The position numbers and the translations under genes were made by a program. 64,000 nucleotides of DNA from Chryseobacterium sp. S0630. GTDB taxonomy: Bacteria; Bacteroidota; Bacteroidia; Flavobacteriales; Weeksellaceae. The stretch covers positions 1-64,000 of the forward strand of contig NZ_JAMZGF010000003.1 of assembly GCF_024158915.1 (NCBI RefSeq), written 5' to 3'. Position 1 is the stretch's first letter; every line of letters starts with the position of its first letter. The notes beneath the pieces are model-generated. The model made no database searches and had not been told where the DNA came from. It was given only the letters and a program-made list of their open reading frames with translations. Shown piece after piece: positions 17,333 through 25,976 of the stretch.

Positions 17333-18018
17333 TGCCTTATACTTACATACTGATTAATTTTTTTACTGTCATTATCTGCTTTTTGGCATCTTTTGACAGA
17401 AGAATACAGTTTAGCAGATTTTTTGGAAAGTTTCTTTTGTCATCTACCATCGTGGCCATTCCTTTTATTATCTGGGATATATGGTTTACTTCAAAAGAGG
17501 TTTGGTGGTTTAATCTCAACTATACTTTAGGATTTAAAATAGCAGGACTACCTGTTGAAGAATGGCTGTTTTTTTACTGTATTCCTTTCGCCTGTGTTTT
17601 TACTTATTACTGCATTGAGAAATTTTATCATCCTGATTGGGCCAGCGCTTTTAATAATCTCATCGTATTCACGTCATTTATTATCCTTGGTGTGGTTGGT
17701 GTTCTTTATTATGAAAGAATATACACGCTTCTTACCGTAATTGTAACACTGCTTACCCTATTTTATCTCCATTTTATTGCTCAAAAAGAGTGGATAGGAA
17801 AGGCTAGTCTGGTATATCTGATTTTGATGCCCGGTTTTTTTGCAGTAAATGGAATCCTGACAGGTTCTTTTATTCCTTCGCCGGTTGTTAACTATAATCC
17901 AGATGACTTTTTAGGAATTAGAATGGGAACGATCCCTGTAGAAGATGCCGTTTATGGCTACAGTCAGTTTTTACTTAATATTTATTTCTTTAAAAAAATA
18001 ACAAAAAATGAAAAATAA
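17329..18018 (+). CDS. Lycopene cyclase, fused CrtYc-CrtYd type
   Basis: Integral membrane lycopene beta-cyclase of the small carR/crtYcd type (two homologous lycopene-cyclase domains in one 229-aa chain, about six to seven helices). Each half has a Pro-x-Glu-(Glu/Asp) motif characteristic of the family: LPVEEWLFFY (about 75-84) and GTIPVEDAVYGY (about 202-213). It would convert lycopene to beta-carotene before CrtZ acts. The start overlaps the crtZ stop; MM gives two equivalent Met starts (17329 or 17332). Its 3' end overlaps the lipocalin gene by 11 nt. Confidence 0.9.
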   Translation: MMPYTYILINFFTVIICFLASFDRRIQFSRFFGKFLLSSTIVAIPFIIWDIWFTSKEVWWFNLNYTLGFKIAGLPVEEWLFFYCIPFACVFTYYCIEKFYHPDWASAFNNLIVFTSFIILGVVGVLYYERIYTLLTVIVTLLTLFYLHFIAQKEWIGKASLVYLILMPGFFAVNGILTGSFIPSPVVNYNPDDFLGIRMGTIPVEDAVYGYSQFLLNIYFFKKITKNEK

Positions 18019-18556
18019 AATCATTCTTACATTCTTATCAAGTTTCGTGCTTTTAAACATTTTGTCTTCTTGTTCTTCAATGCCCGAAAAAGCGCAGCCT
18101 GTTGATAGATTTGATGTCAATAGATATTTAGGGACATGGTATGAGATAGCCAGATTCGATTATCGCTTTGAAAAAGATCTTGATAACGCAATCGCTCAGT
18201 ACAGTCTTAATGAGGAGGGAAATGTAAACGTAGTCAACAGCGGGTACAACTTTAAAAAAAATAAATGGGTGTCTGTCAATGGAACCGCTAAATTTAGAGG
18301 GGCCAAGAATACTGCAGCTCTGAAAGTGAGCTTTTTCGGCCCTTTCTACAGCGGATATAACGTCGTAGCCCTGGAAGATTACAAATACGCATTGATTGCT
18401 GGAAAAAACTTAGATTATTTGTGGATTCTATCCCGTGAAAAGACCATTCCCGAAAATATAAAACAAAATTTTATCAGTAAGGCTCAGGAGATCGGTTATG
18501 ATACTTCAAAATTGATATGGGTAAAACAGGATAGAAAAAGTCCGTTTGAAAAATAG
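18008..18556 (+). CDS. Lipocalin-family outer-membrane lipoprotein (Blc-like)
   Basis: A 182-aa lipoprotein (signal peptide, lipobox LSSC with Cys22) carrying a bacterial lipocalin barrel. The diagnostic GTWYEIARFDYRFEKDL (about 42-58) and later strands WILSREK are present. Blc-type lipocalins bind lipids and help envelope repair under stress. Overlap with the lycopene cyclase gene ties it to the pigment operon, so it might carry or shield carotenoid or oxidised lipid; that link is inference. Confidence 0.9.
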   Translation: MKNKIILTFLSSFVLLNILSSCSSMPEKAQPVDRFDVNRYLGTWYEIARFDYRFEKDLDNAIAQYSLNEEGNVNVVNSGYNFKKNKWVSVNGTAKFRGAKNTAALKVSFFGPFYSGYNVVALEDYKYALIAGKNLDYLWILSREKTIPENIKQNFISKAQEIGYDTSKLIWVKQDRKSPFEK

Positions 18557-18583
18557 ATTATATTAACTTAAAATCAGAACAAA

Positions 18584-19174
18584 ATGCTCAAAATACAAGC
18601 ACGATCAAAAATACCTACAGAATATGGGATGTTCATAGTATATGCATTTTCAGAGAAGGAAGAAGACTGGAGTCCTCATCTGGTTTGGATAGCAGAGAAT
18701 ACGGATTTTAACACAACTGTAAATGTTCGTTTTCATTCAGAATGTATTACAGGAGAGGTTTTTCATTCCAAAAAATGTGAATGTGGACAGCAACTTGATG
18801 CCGCTATGAAGTATATGTCCGAAAATGGGGGAGTGATCATTTACCTTCGTCAGGAAGGAAGAAATATCGGAATAATTAATAAACTCAGGGCTTATGAACT
18901 TCAGGAGAAAGGATTGGATACTGTTGAAGCCAATTTGAAACTAGGGCTCCCTGCAGACGGAAGAAACTTTGACATAGCCGTTGAAATGTTGAATATTTTG
19001 GAGGTTGGGAATATTAATCTGTTGACCAACAACCCGGATAAGATCAGATCAATAGAGAATAGTGGGATTATTCTCAATAGCAGAGTTCCTTTGGAAATTG
19101 ATTCCAATGAAGTGAATGAAAGTTATCTTGTGAAGAAAAAAAAATACTTTGGTCATCTTTTAGAGAAGATTTAA
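18584..19174 (+). CDS. ribA: GTP cyclohydrolase II
   Basis: Zinc enzyme opening GTP to 2,5-diamino-6-ribosylamino-pyrimidinone phosphate, the first step of riboflavin synthesis. Zn ligands Cys54, Cys65 and Cys67 (HSECITG...KCECG) fall at the same numbers as in E. coli RibA, and LRQEGRNIGIINKLRAYELQ is the catalytic signature with its Arg. At 196 aa it is a stand-alone RibA without a RibB domain. It lies 27 nt after the lipocalin gene, at the end of the carotenoid operon. Co-expression may supply flavin for CrtI or for light/oxidative-stress enzymes. Confidence 0.94.
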   Translation: MLKIQARSKIPTEYGMFIVYAFSEKEEDWSPHLVWIAENTDFNTTVNVRFHSECITGEVFHSKKCECGQQLDAAMKYMSENGGVIIYLRQEGRNIGIINKLRAYELQEKGLDTVEANLKLGLPADGRNFDIAVEMLNILEVGNINLLTNNPDKIRSIENSGIILNSRVPLEIDSNEVNESYLVKKKKYFGHLLEKI

Positions 19175-19224
19175 TGCTTTTTTTGGTGGCATAATGTTTT
19201 AGGATACATTTAAATTCAGATGTC

Positions 19225-19494
19225 ATGGAAAAAATTCTAGTAACAGGTGCTACCGGATATATTGGCAAAAGAATGATCAGCATCATAGTATCCCAAGGAT
19301 ATAAAGCGATATGCTGCTGCAGAGATGCCAATCGGTTTGAAAAAGTTATGGAGCTTGATGATAAAAATAAAATAGGGCAGAAGGCTCTGTTACGGCCAAA
19401 AGATTTATGGGCTAGGTTATAGTGGATTAAGGTACTTCCGTTTCATGGGTTTATTTTTAAAGGATTGATTAAAAATCTTGGGAGAAGTAACTAG
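19225..19494 (+). pseudogene. Internally deleted NAD(P)-binding (NmrA/DUF2867-type) gene
   Basis: The N-terminus is a clean Rossmann start (ILVTGATGYIGKRM, then about 25 more residues). The frame then jumps to what looks like the C-terminal end of a DUF2867-type protein, RPKDLWARL, a TAG at 19420-19422 where Tyr is expected, and WIKVLPFHGFIFKGLIKNL before a final stop at 19492-19494. Normal members are several hundred residues long, so most of the middle is gone. It was probably the last gene of the carotenoid operon. Confidence 0.75.
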
Positions 19495-19683
19495 ACCGAC
19501 ATTAACAGTAAAAAACATTGTAGGATGCTTTGCGAAGTATGTTATTGGTTATGAGTTTCATAATTGAAGGAAGTATGATTTTTTAAAATGTTGATTTAAT
19601 ATTTTAAGAGATTTTAACATATCAACGGGCATTTTAGGCATAGACATTGTTTATTTATATACCAATTACTAAAATATTATATT

Positions 19684-19983
19684 ATGAATAATTCAGATTA
19701 CAACAAAGCGGAAAATGCAGTTAATGAAACAGAAAATTCTTTAAAAAATGCGGCTGATAATGCAAAATGGAAGATCAGTGAATTAGCGGATAAAGCGAAA
19801 GATTATATCAGTGAAAAAAGAGATAATGATCAGGAAGCGACTCAGGAAGACTGGTTAGATAAGGTGAAGTCAAATGTGTCCGAGGCATGGGAAGATATTA
19901 AAGATAAAGCCGATGAAGCTTGGGAAAGTACAAAAGATGCAGCTGAAGATGTTAAGGCTGAATGGAGAAAAAGAACAAATTAA
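19684..19983 (+). CDS. Small LEA-like/YtxH-like stress protein
   Basis: A 99-aa, highly charged, cysteine-free protein built of amphipathic 11-residue-like repeats (KNAADNAKWKISELADKAKD, then SEAWEDIKDKADEAWESTKD). This pattern resembles LEA-like proteins that shield membranes or proteins during drying or osmotic stress. There is no signal peptide or membrane segment. It stands alone and has its own terminator. Family naming is by pattern only. Confidence 0.7.
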   Translation: MNNSDYNKAENAVNETENSLKNAADNAKWKISELADKAKDYISEKRDNDQEATQEDWLDKVKSNVSEAWEDIKDKADEAWESTKDAAEDVKAEWRKRTN

Positions 19984-20004
19984 TTCAAAGACTTTATACT
20001 ACAG

Positions 20005-20041
20005 ACTGTCCGAAACTGATAAAGTTTCGGACAGTTTTCTT
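20005..20041 (+). terminator. Strong intrinsic terminator
   Basis: ACTGTCCGAAACT (20005-20017) pairs perfectly with AGTTTCGGACAGT (20023-20035), followed by TTTTCTTACTTTTT. It ends the LEA-like gene. Confidence 0.8.
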
Positions 20042-20192
20042 ACTTTTTAATTGGTTTATTTATATTCTTTTTTATTTGTTGAGAAATTTTCATACATGTT
20101 TAAAAAAATAGTAATTGTTTCTTCTTTTTTTATAATTCTTTGAATAAACTCAATATGCAGTGAGCAGAGAATAAATATTAAATTAAAAGCAG

Positions 20193-20206
20193 GTATATTT
20201 GTATAG
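20193..20206 (+). promoter_or_regulatory. -7 promoter element with near-palindrome upstream of second marR
   Basis: GTATATTTGTATAG contains the exact -7 element TATATTTG (20194-20201) and differs by one base from the palindrome before the first MarR gene at 13300. The shared block suggests both regulators, or one of them, bind here. Confidence 0.5.
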
Positions 20207-20218
20207 TATTTAATTGAA

Positions 20219-20884
20219 ATGAATTTTACCCTAATCAAAGAATTTATAGCTCTTCTTGAGCAGTTTGAATCAGATAATAAAACATCTTCAAATTCTTATC
20301 CGCCTACTATTGAAGGTTTTAAATCATGGATTTCTGGTGGAGAGAAAATTGTGGATGAGCCTTATTGGGAAGGAAAAGAGAATGGCAGGACCGCTGAAAG
20401 TGCAATTAGTACATTACTGGTTCATATAAACCGATATGCTAAAACTTATTCAAAGTCAGCTATCATTAATTCTGAATTTTCAACTCAGGAAGACTTTATT
20501 TATCTGATCAACTTAAAAGCTTTTGGAGAGATGACTAAAATGGCACTTATCAAAAAAAATATACATGATAAGCCAGTTGGTATGCTTGTTATTGCAAGGC
20601 TGCTTCGTCAGAAACTTGTTGAACAGACAGAATCTGATATGGACAAACGAAGCAAGCTCATCCGTATTTCAGAAAAAGGATTGGTTGTTCTCGAAAGACA
20701 GATGGAAAAAATTCGTCAGGCAACGAATATTGTGGCCGGAAACCTCACTCATAAAGAAAAGATGGATCTCATTCGTATTCTTAACAAGCTTGATGCTTTT
20801 CACTATCCCATTTTTTCGCGAAATATTAATTCTGATGAACTCATTAATATTGTCTATGATGAATACGCTATCGAAAAGAAATAA
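20219..20884 (+). CDS. MarR-family transcriptional regulator (paralogue of the crt-linked one)
   Basis: A 221-aa regulator clearly related along its whole length to the one at 13327. Shared segments include RYAK.YS, DFIY.I.LKA.G.MTKM.LI, the wing DKRSKLIRISEKG and the C-terminal NLTHKEKMDLIRILNKLDAFH. The ATG start follows a -7 element by the right distance. It is monocistronic, with the convergent YihY gene next. Target genes are unknown; the common upstream palindrome suggests autoregulation or cross-regulation with its paralogue. Confidence 0.85.
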   Translation: MNFTLIKEFIALLEQFESDNKTSSNSYPPTIEGFKSWISGGEKIVDEPYWEGKENGRTAESAISTLLVHINRYAKTYSKSAIINSEFSTQEDFIYLINLKAFGEMTKMALIKKNIHDKPVGMLVIARLLRQKLVEQTESDMDKRSKLIRISEKGLVVLERQMEKIRQATNIVAGNLTHKEKMDLIRILNKLDAFHYPIFSRNINSDELINIVYDEYAIEKK

Positions 20885-20977
20885 TATGTTTTACACACCA
20901 GTGGCAGAAATAGGATATTGAACGTCAACTTAAAAAAAATAAAGATTATTCATTTTTTATATTATAAGTTTTCGAAG

Positions 20978-21940
20978 CTAAATCGTTGAATCTTTCATCG
21001 TTTTTTTTGAATTTTTTTCAGCAGATACTACGTCTTGCGAATCTTCTTTAGATACTATTTGGGGACTCCATTTTGCATGTTTTGAAGGTTTTAGTTGATG
21101 ACCCATTTTTTTAGCATATACCTTAGTGAATTCGGCACCAAAGAAAATAATCTGACAGGTATAATTAATCCAAAGCAACAGTAAAATAACAGTTCCGGCT
21201 GTACCAAACGCAGAACTGGGATTGAACGTTTCAAAATAAAAAGTAAGGATATACTTCCCAAGTGTAAATAGTGCAGCAGTTACTGCGGCCCCTACCCATA
21301 CAGATCTCCATTGTAACTCAACATCTGGTAGAATTTTAAACATGGCGGCGAAAAGAAATAGCGTAACCAGAAAACCTACAACAATATTAATGATATTCAT
21401 CAGAACCAGGGTTTCCAACCCGAAACGATGGACAACCCAATCATTAGCAAGACCGATAAAAGAGCTTATGAGCAAGGTAATGAGCATAAGAAATGCAATC
21501 ACAATAATCATCCCCAAAGAATTCGCTCGGTCGAGAAGATATTTTTCCCATGCCTTTTTAGGAGTTGCCACGATATCCCACAGCTTATTGAGGGATTTTT
21601 GAAATTGGAAGAAAAGTGAGGTCGCACCAAAAACTAGAGTCGCAATTCCAATGATTTTCATAATGATATTTTTTTTATCAACCATGCCTGCGACAACCAT
21701 TTCTTCAAGACTCTTGCCAACATCTCTACCCATCATGCTCCCGATGAGTTTAGTTATTTCTCCACGTACCGCTTCTTCACCAAAGAATATACCAGTGAGC
21801 CATATAACTATAATTAAGAGTCCCGGAATCGAAAAAATTGCAGTGTAAGCTAAACTTGCAGCCTCAGTTCCCAAATCCCGCGCGCTCCAGTCTTTATAAG
21901 TGCTTTTAAGTATTTCCCAAAAATTATTAATTGTTTTCAT
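20978..21940 (-). CDS. YihY/BrkB-family inner-membrane protein
   Basis: A 320-aa membrane protein with about six helices and the family landmarks AASLAYTAIFSIPGLLI (about 27-43), LWDIVATPKKAWEKYL and the C-terminal GTAGTVILLLLWINYTCQIIFFGAEF. It ends in a charged cytosolic tail of about 45 residues. The family is often mislabelled ribonuclease BN; its function is unsettled, with transport or envelope roles proposed. It stands alone on the minus strand. Confidence 0.88.
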   Translation of the reverse strand: MKTINNFWEILKSTYKDWSARDLGTEAASLAYTAIFSIPGLLIIVIWLTGIFFGEEAVRGEITKLIGSMMGRDVGKSLEEMVVAGMVDKKNIIMKIIGIATLVFGATSLFFQFQKSLNKLWDIVATPKKAWEKYLLDRANSLGMIIVIAFLMLITLLISSFIGLANDWVVHRFGLETLVLMNIINIVVGFLVTLFLFAAMFKILPDVELQWRSVWVGAAVTAALFTLGKYILTFYFETFNPSSAFGTAGTVILLLLWINYTCQIIFFGAEFTKVYAKKMGHQLKPSKHAKWSPQIVSKEDSQDVVSAEKNSKKTMKDSTI

Positions 21941-22547
21941 GATGTAGAGTATTACCTGTAAAAATCATTTATATAATTTTTACTTAACATTGTAAAAGTA
22001 CCAGAGTCAAAACCTGATTACTAAAATTTCATTTCTTATTATTGAATTAGTCTTTGAAAATTATAATAGAGTTTGTTGCATAAGAAACAGACTATTCATT
22101 TTTCTTTTTATAATTTTCTATGTTTTGAAATAGATTGTAAGAAAAACGAAGCTGTTTCAACTGTTCTGCAATTATCTTTGAGCTTTCACTACAAGATCAC
22201 ATGTTTTTAATGTATTATCGTCTGCTTTAATGAAATGTTTTTCATCAAAAACTATATTCGCCAAGGTTTCGTTATCCCTATTACTTGCAAAACATCCTCC
22301 TAGGATGGCAATATTTTTTTTCATAAAAGGATATTTTTGTGAGTGGTGTAATAAAATGCATCCAATAATAAGACCAATTGCACTAAAAAGTGGATTTGTA
22401 ATACTTTTTATAAAAAATGTAAATACCTAAACATCAATCATTATTATTTTGGTTGTAAAAATTTGGATGAATGTACAATATATCCTAAAAATTACACATC
22501 TGGCACAATACATGTTCTATTTATTATCGAATTGAAAAAAAGTAAAC
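21941..22547. other. Long gap with one possible tiny gene
   Basis: No firm gene in 607 nt. On the minus strand 22324-22172 is a 50-codon frame beginning MKKNIAILGGCFASNRDNET. Its hydrophobic start IAILGGCFAS resembles a Rossmann-type strand-loop, so it may be a fragment of a larger protein, but I cannot place it. The promoter of the SDR gene should lie near 22440-22540. Confidence 0.25.
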
Positions 22548-23546
22548 ATGAGAAAAGAAGAACAATTTCAACAGACTTTATTACGAAAAACAGTCGTAAT
22601 AACAGGCTCAAGCAGTGGGGTAGGAAGGGCTGCTGCAGAAGCTTTTGCCTTGGAAGGATGTAATATAGTAATTGTGGCAAGAGGACAGGAAGGTATAGAT
22701 GAGGTTGTTGAGCTGTGCAAAGGAATGGGAGTAGAAGTATTGGGAATTTCCGCAGATACCTCCGTTGCTGCAGATATAGAAAGGGTAGCAGAAGAGACAT
22801 TGTGCAGATTTGGAAGAATTGATATATGGGTAAATAATGCTGGAGTAATGGCGAGTGGAAAATTTGAAGAGATTCCAATGGAGATTCACGAACAGGTTAT
22901 TAAAACTAATCTATTTGGTTATATGCATGGAGCTTACAATGCCATTAAAATTTTCAAAAAACAAAATGAAGGGATATTGATTAATAATGTTTCTATAGGA
23001 GGTTATATGCCAGCGCCTTACAGCTCTGTATACTCGGCAACTAAGTACGGTATTAAAGGAATGATGGATGGCCTTCAAGGCGAAATTTCAAATTATGCCA
23101 ACATTCATGTCTGTAATTTATACCCCCAACTTCAGAAATCAACTGGGAATCTTCACTCTGCAAAATACTCAGGATTTAAGATGGGTATACCTCCAATTGC
23201 TTCAGATCCAAGAGATACCGCTGCAAAAATGGTTGAATTAGCTAGAAAACCGAAAAAAGATTTATTTCCCGATTTCAGATCTTATGCAATTACTTCAATT
23301 TACAGACTTTTTCCTAAAGTAGTAATCAATACGGCATCAGCTGGTGTACGGTTAATGATGAAAATAAAGAATGGTCCTGAAGTATCGGGGAATATACTTG
23401 AGCCTTCAAAAGACCCACACAGAATATACGGTATACCTCCTTTAAATACGTCCAAAAGCGTTAAAGTAGCTGCATTAATTGGAGTTGTGGCTGGATTTGC
23501 TGTAATCGCATTAAAAAATGGCTCAGTAAATAAGAGTAATTCGTAG
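22548..23546 (+). CDS. Short-chain dehydrogenase/reductase with C-terminal membrane anchor
   Basis: Classical SDR oxidoreductase (332 aa). The NAD(P)-binding motif is TGSSSGVG (19-26), NNAG is near 95-98, and the catalytic Ser and YxxxK are in SSVYSATKYGIKG (about 160-172). After the enzyme domain (about 250 aa) comes an extension ending in one hydrophobic helix, VAALIGVVAGFAVIALKNG, which probably anchors it to the membrane. The substrate is unknown. A degraded second copy of its 3' end (about 40 codons) lies at 34166-34299, fused behind a truncated cinA-like gene. Confidence 0.88.
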   Translation: MRKEEQFQQTLLRKTVVITGSSSGVGRAAAEAFALEGCNIVIVARGQEGIDEVVELCKGMGVEVLGISADTSVAADIERVAEETLCRFGRIDIWVNNAGVMASGKFEEIPMEIHEQVIKTNLFGYMHGAYNAIKIFKKQNEGILINNVSIGGYMPAPYSSVYSATKYGIKGMMDGLQGEISNYANIHVCNLYPQLQKSTGNLHSAKYSGFKMGIPPIASDPRDTAAKMVELARKPKKDLFPDFRSYAITSIYRLFPKVVINTASAGVRLMMKIKNGPEVSGNILEPSKDPHRIYGIPPLNTSKSVKVAALIGVVAGFAVIALKNGSVNKSNS

Positions 23547-23929
23547 TATGCATAATTATATCTTGATATTGGAGAGAGATTAACTTAAGGTAATATAAAA
23601 CGGATTAGGAAATAAAAAAGCCGACATCGAAGAGTGCAATCTTCAAATGTCGGTTGTGTGACTAAGACGAGCGTATCTTCAGACACTTTTATCGATAATT
23701 TAGTTCGTCTGAGCAATATTACGGGGAATTATAAAGGTATTTTGATCAAGAAACTTTTATTAGAATAAAAATGTTATAAACTCAAAACAATTTAATTTCA
23801 AAAATTAAACATAAGCGAACTTGGCTTAGTTTATCTTTACTTGGTTTTATTTGTCTTGTTTCTTCTAAAAACTATTTAGTAAAGACATCACTTTGAGTAG
23901 GAAGCTCTTGAGTACTAAAAATAACAATT
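23547..23929. other. Intergenic gap between convergent genes
   Basis: A 383-nt gap between the SDR gene and the minus-strand cluster. Apart from the hairpin at 23621-23653 nothing is recognised. Confidence 0.3.
23611..23653 (-). terminator. Terminator for the minus-strand cluster
   Basis: CCGACAT...ATGTCGG (23621-23627/23647-23653) with inner GAAGA/TCTTC forms a long stem. On the minus strand it runs into GGCTTTTTTATTT, a textbook T-tract; on the plus strand there is none. Confidence 0.7.
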
Positions 23930-24193
23930 TTAAATAAAATCATAGTGATCTAATCTTAGGACAAAGTAATGTTCAATTGTTTTTTGAGCTTTTTTGCACA
24001 TTGATAAAAGATCCTTTCCTGATGTGTTGTCGAAACTAAAGTCATCATTGGTTTTCACGATATATTCGGTTACTATTTCAATATCCATTAAATCAATTTC
24101 TGTTACATCGGTTTTCAACCTATGCTCTTCTTTGAAGAAAGGAATTTTACGGAAAATAGAATTGTTAAACTGAAAAAGATGTATTGTTTTCAT
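23930..24193 (-). CDS. Small uncharacterised protein, paralogue of the gene at 33471
   Basis: An 87-aa acidic protein that starts MKTIHLFQFNNSIFRKIPFFKEE and ends in a DLLSMCKKAQKTIEHYF helix. The protein at 33471-33740 has the same beginning, the same VTEYI...DDFSF core and the same end, so the two are duplicates within this window. No motif, signal peptide or membrane segment is seen. It is the last gene of a minus-strand cluster. Both copies sit near pieces of the SDR/cinA genes, suggesting one ancestral duplicated segment. Confidence 0.65.
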   Translation of the reverse strand: MKTIHLFQFNNSIFRKIPFFKEEHRLKTDVTEIDLMDIEIVTEYIVKTNDDFSFDNTSGKDLLSMCKKAQKTIEHYFVLRLDHYDFI

Positions 24194-24231
24194 TGTACAG
24201 ATATTTATTTAGTTGTAGATTGAGGAGAAGA

Positions 24232-25038
24232 CTATTTTGAAAATTCTTCTTTCATTTTTCTGTTCATCCACCTTTTAAGAATGACACGTTCTGACGGCAG
24301 CTGATATATACCTCCTGAAAGTATATGCAATAAACCGTCCCAAAGGTTACCTTTTTTACTGGATTCATAGCTGTAATCGGTTAATATTTTCAAATACTGC
24401 TGTTCATATTCCTTTGCTTCTTTTAAAGTGTAATTTTTCGGAATATCTTTAATAATATCCGCTGTGATATCATTAAAGATTTTAGAAGTGTATTTTTCAA
24501 TAAAATCAGATTCAACTTTGCAGATACTTATAAGCGGGGTGAGTAAACATAAAATTTCATCATAAAAACTGCATGTAGTCGTCTTCCAAGATAATCTTTC
24601 TTCTTTTGGTAGAATCTGATTCCCTATTTGGATAAGTTTCTCATGATTCCCTTCTAAGCCGTTCATATAGATTTTGTTTTGCTGCCAGAATATATAAGAA
24701 TTGATTTTATTTTTTTTTATCATATTTTCCTGTATATATTCGAACTGGATTCTAATATTCTTTATGTTCTCGCTCAGGTCTTCTAAAACAGACTGCCATA
24801 GGTTATGCTGGCTTAAACTGCAGTATGTGCTAAATACCAATCTAGATTTGTTATTGAGAATCTGTAATTCCTTTAACATTCTAAGAACTTCCTTCGTATC
24901 TCTTTCCAAAGTAATATTGGTATTCCTGATATAGAACAATGAGACAAACTGAGAATAATAGACCTTTCGTGAAGTATTCTTTTTATTTCTAAGCCCAAAT
25001 CTGTTTTTGGGTTTCAGATGTTTATTTGGCCGTTTCAT
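24232..25038 (-). CDS. Uncharacterised protein of 268 aa
   Basis: I do not recognise this protein. It opens with a strongly basic stretch (KRPNKHLKPKNRFGLRNKK), then is mostly helical with many Lys, Glu, Ile and Leu and no signal peptide or membrane helix. The basic head could bind nucleic acid or the membrane. It lies in a minus-strand run behind the 75-aa gene (12-nt gap) and in front of the 87-aa gene, so it belongs to one transcription unit with the cupin gene upstream. The four genes together have no obvious pathway. Confidence 0.6.
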   Translation of the reverse strand: MKRPNKHLKPKNRFGLRNKKNTSRKVYYSQFVSLFYIRNTNITLERDTKEVLRMLKELQILNNKSRLVFSTYCSLSQHNLWQSVLEDLSENIKNIRIQFEYIQENMIKKNKINSYIFWQQNKIYMNGLEGNHEKLIQIGNQILPKEERLSWKTTTCSFYDEILCLLTPLISICKVESDFIEKYTSKIFNDITADIIKDIPKNYTLKEAKEYEQQYLKILTDYSYESSKKGNLWDGLLHILSGGIYQLPSERVILKRWMNRKMKEEFSK

Positions 25039-25050
25039 TAGAGTGTTATT

Positions 25051-25278
25051 TTATTGTGAATCATTTTTTGTATTCCTTTTTTCAAAATACTTTTTTTGCA
25101 TAATAAGTGAAATAAGGTATTGTTTTAAGTCCTTGATCGTGATATCTTTTTCTGCAAAAGAAAAAAATAGTGGAGTTTCGTCTAAAAGCTCATACAATTC
25201 AGGGTAATTTTTCTGAATTTCAAGCGTCTTTTTAAAAATCCTCTTTGTTAAAATGGAGGTGATTTCTACTTTATTCAT
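25051..25278 (-). CDS. Small uncharacterised protein of 75 aa
   Basis: Helical, charged protein (NKVEITSILTKRIFKKTLEI near the start, acidic middle, basic tail) without recognised motifs. Its start overlaps the cupin stop by 4 nt (ATGA type), a sign of translational coupling. It probably works with the cupin or the following 268-aa protein, but no role can be stated. Confidence 0.6.
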   Translation of the reverse strand: MNKVEITSILTKRIFKKTLEIQKNYPELYELLDETPLFFSFAEKDITIKDLKQYLISLIMQKKYFEKRNTKNDSQ

Positions 25279-25634
25279 AATTCATAACCGCTTTTTATTA
25301 TGGTTAATATCATTTTAAAGCGTTTATTTCCCTTTATGGAATTAGGCTGATGAGCAGGAATGATAATGCATTCACCTTCTTCCATAAAATAAGAAGCTCC
25401 GTCTATAATGACTTCTGCTTTACCTTCAATAATTTGTGCAAAAGCATCAAAAGGAGAAGTTTTTTCGGATAACCCTTCTGTGTCATCAAACGATAAAGCA
25501 CTGATGTTGCCTGTAAGTTTTTCCAGTATTGTTTTGCTGCCAACAGAATTCGGAATGTATTGTACAATCTGGTTGGTAATATATACTTTTGATTTCTCAA
25601 GTTCTTTATGATTCATCACAGTTGGTTTAAACAT
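25275..25634 (-). CDS. Cupin-domain protein
   Basis: Small single-cupin protein (up to 119 aa; a second Met at residue 7, 25616, is the likelier start). The second cupin motif is visible as G.AEVIIDG then FMEEGECIIIPAHQPNSI, whose His may bind metal. The first motif is weak (SPFDAFAQIIEGKA), with no His pair, so metal binding may be poor. Such small cupins often bind sugars or sense metabolites. It is the first gene of the minus-strand unit 25634-23930. Confidence 0.75.
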   Translation of the reverse strand: MFKPTVMNHKELEKSKVYITNQIVQYIPNSVGSKTILEKLTGNISALSFDDTEGLSEKTSPFDAFAQIIEGKAEVIIDGASYFMEEGECIIIPAHQPNSIKGNKRFKMILTIIKSGYEL

Positions 25635-25757
25635 AAAAAGAGTAGGAGGTATTGTAAATAAAAGGGATAGAACTGTCTAATATTCCATCCCTTTTTCTAG
25701 TTAGAACTTTTGATAAATATATCTTTTTCATAGGTTTTAACTATTCTTGAAAACAAT

Positions 25758-25976
25758 TTATGAAAGTTTAATTTCTTTTAAAATATTAAGAACCTCTTCA
25801 CGGTTTTTTCTTAGTCTGTTTCCAATTCTTTCAAGCATTTCCTTTTCTTTACCTTCTTCAAGTTTCAGGTCGTGATCTGTCAATATTGAAAATTTTTCTT
25901 TTAATTGTTTTGACTGTTCAATCCAGTCTCCAGGAGTTTTGAAAAATTTGTCGCCTTTGTTGTGGTTTGTGTCCAT
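25758..25976 (-). CDS. CsbD-like small stress protein
   Basis: A 72-aa, all-helical, charged protein. DWIEQSKQLKEKFSILTDHD followed by EEGKEKEMLERIGNRLRKNR resembles the CsbD family, where a LTDDDL...EGK...L.GRLQ pattern is typical. CsbD proteins are abundant general-stress proteins of unknown mechanism. It is separated from the cupin unit by 123 nt and preceded by a long regulatory gap holding a TGTAAC/GTTACA inverted repeat. Confidence 0.65.
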   Translation of the reverse strand: MDTNHNKGDKFFKTPGDWIEQSKQLKEKFSILTDHDLKLEEGKEKEMLERIGNRLRKNREEVLNILKEIKLS

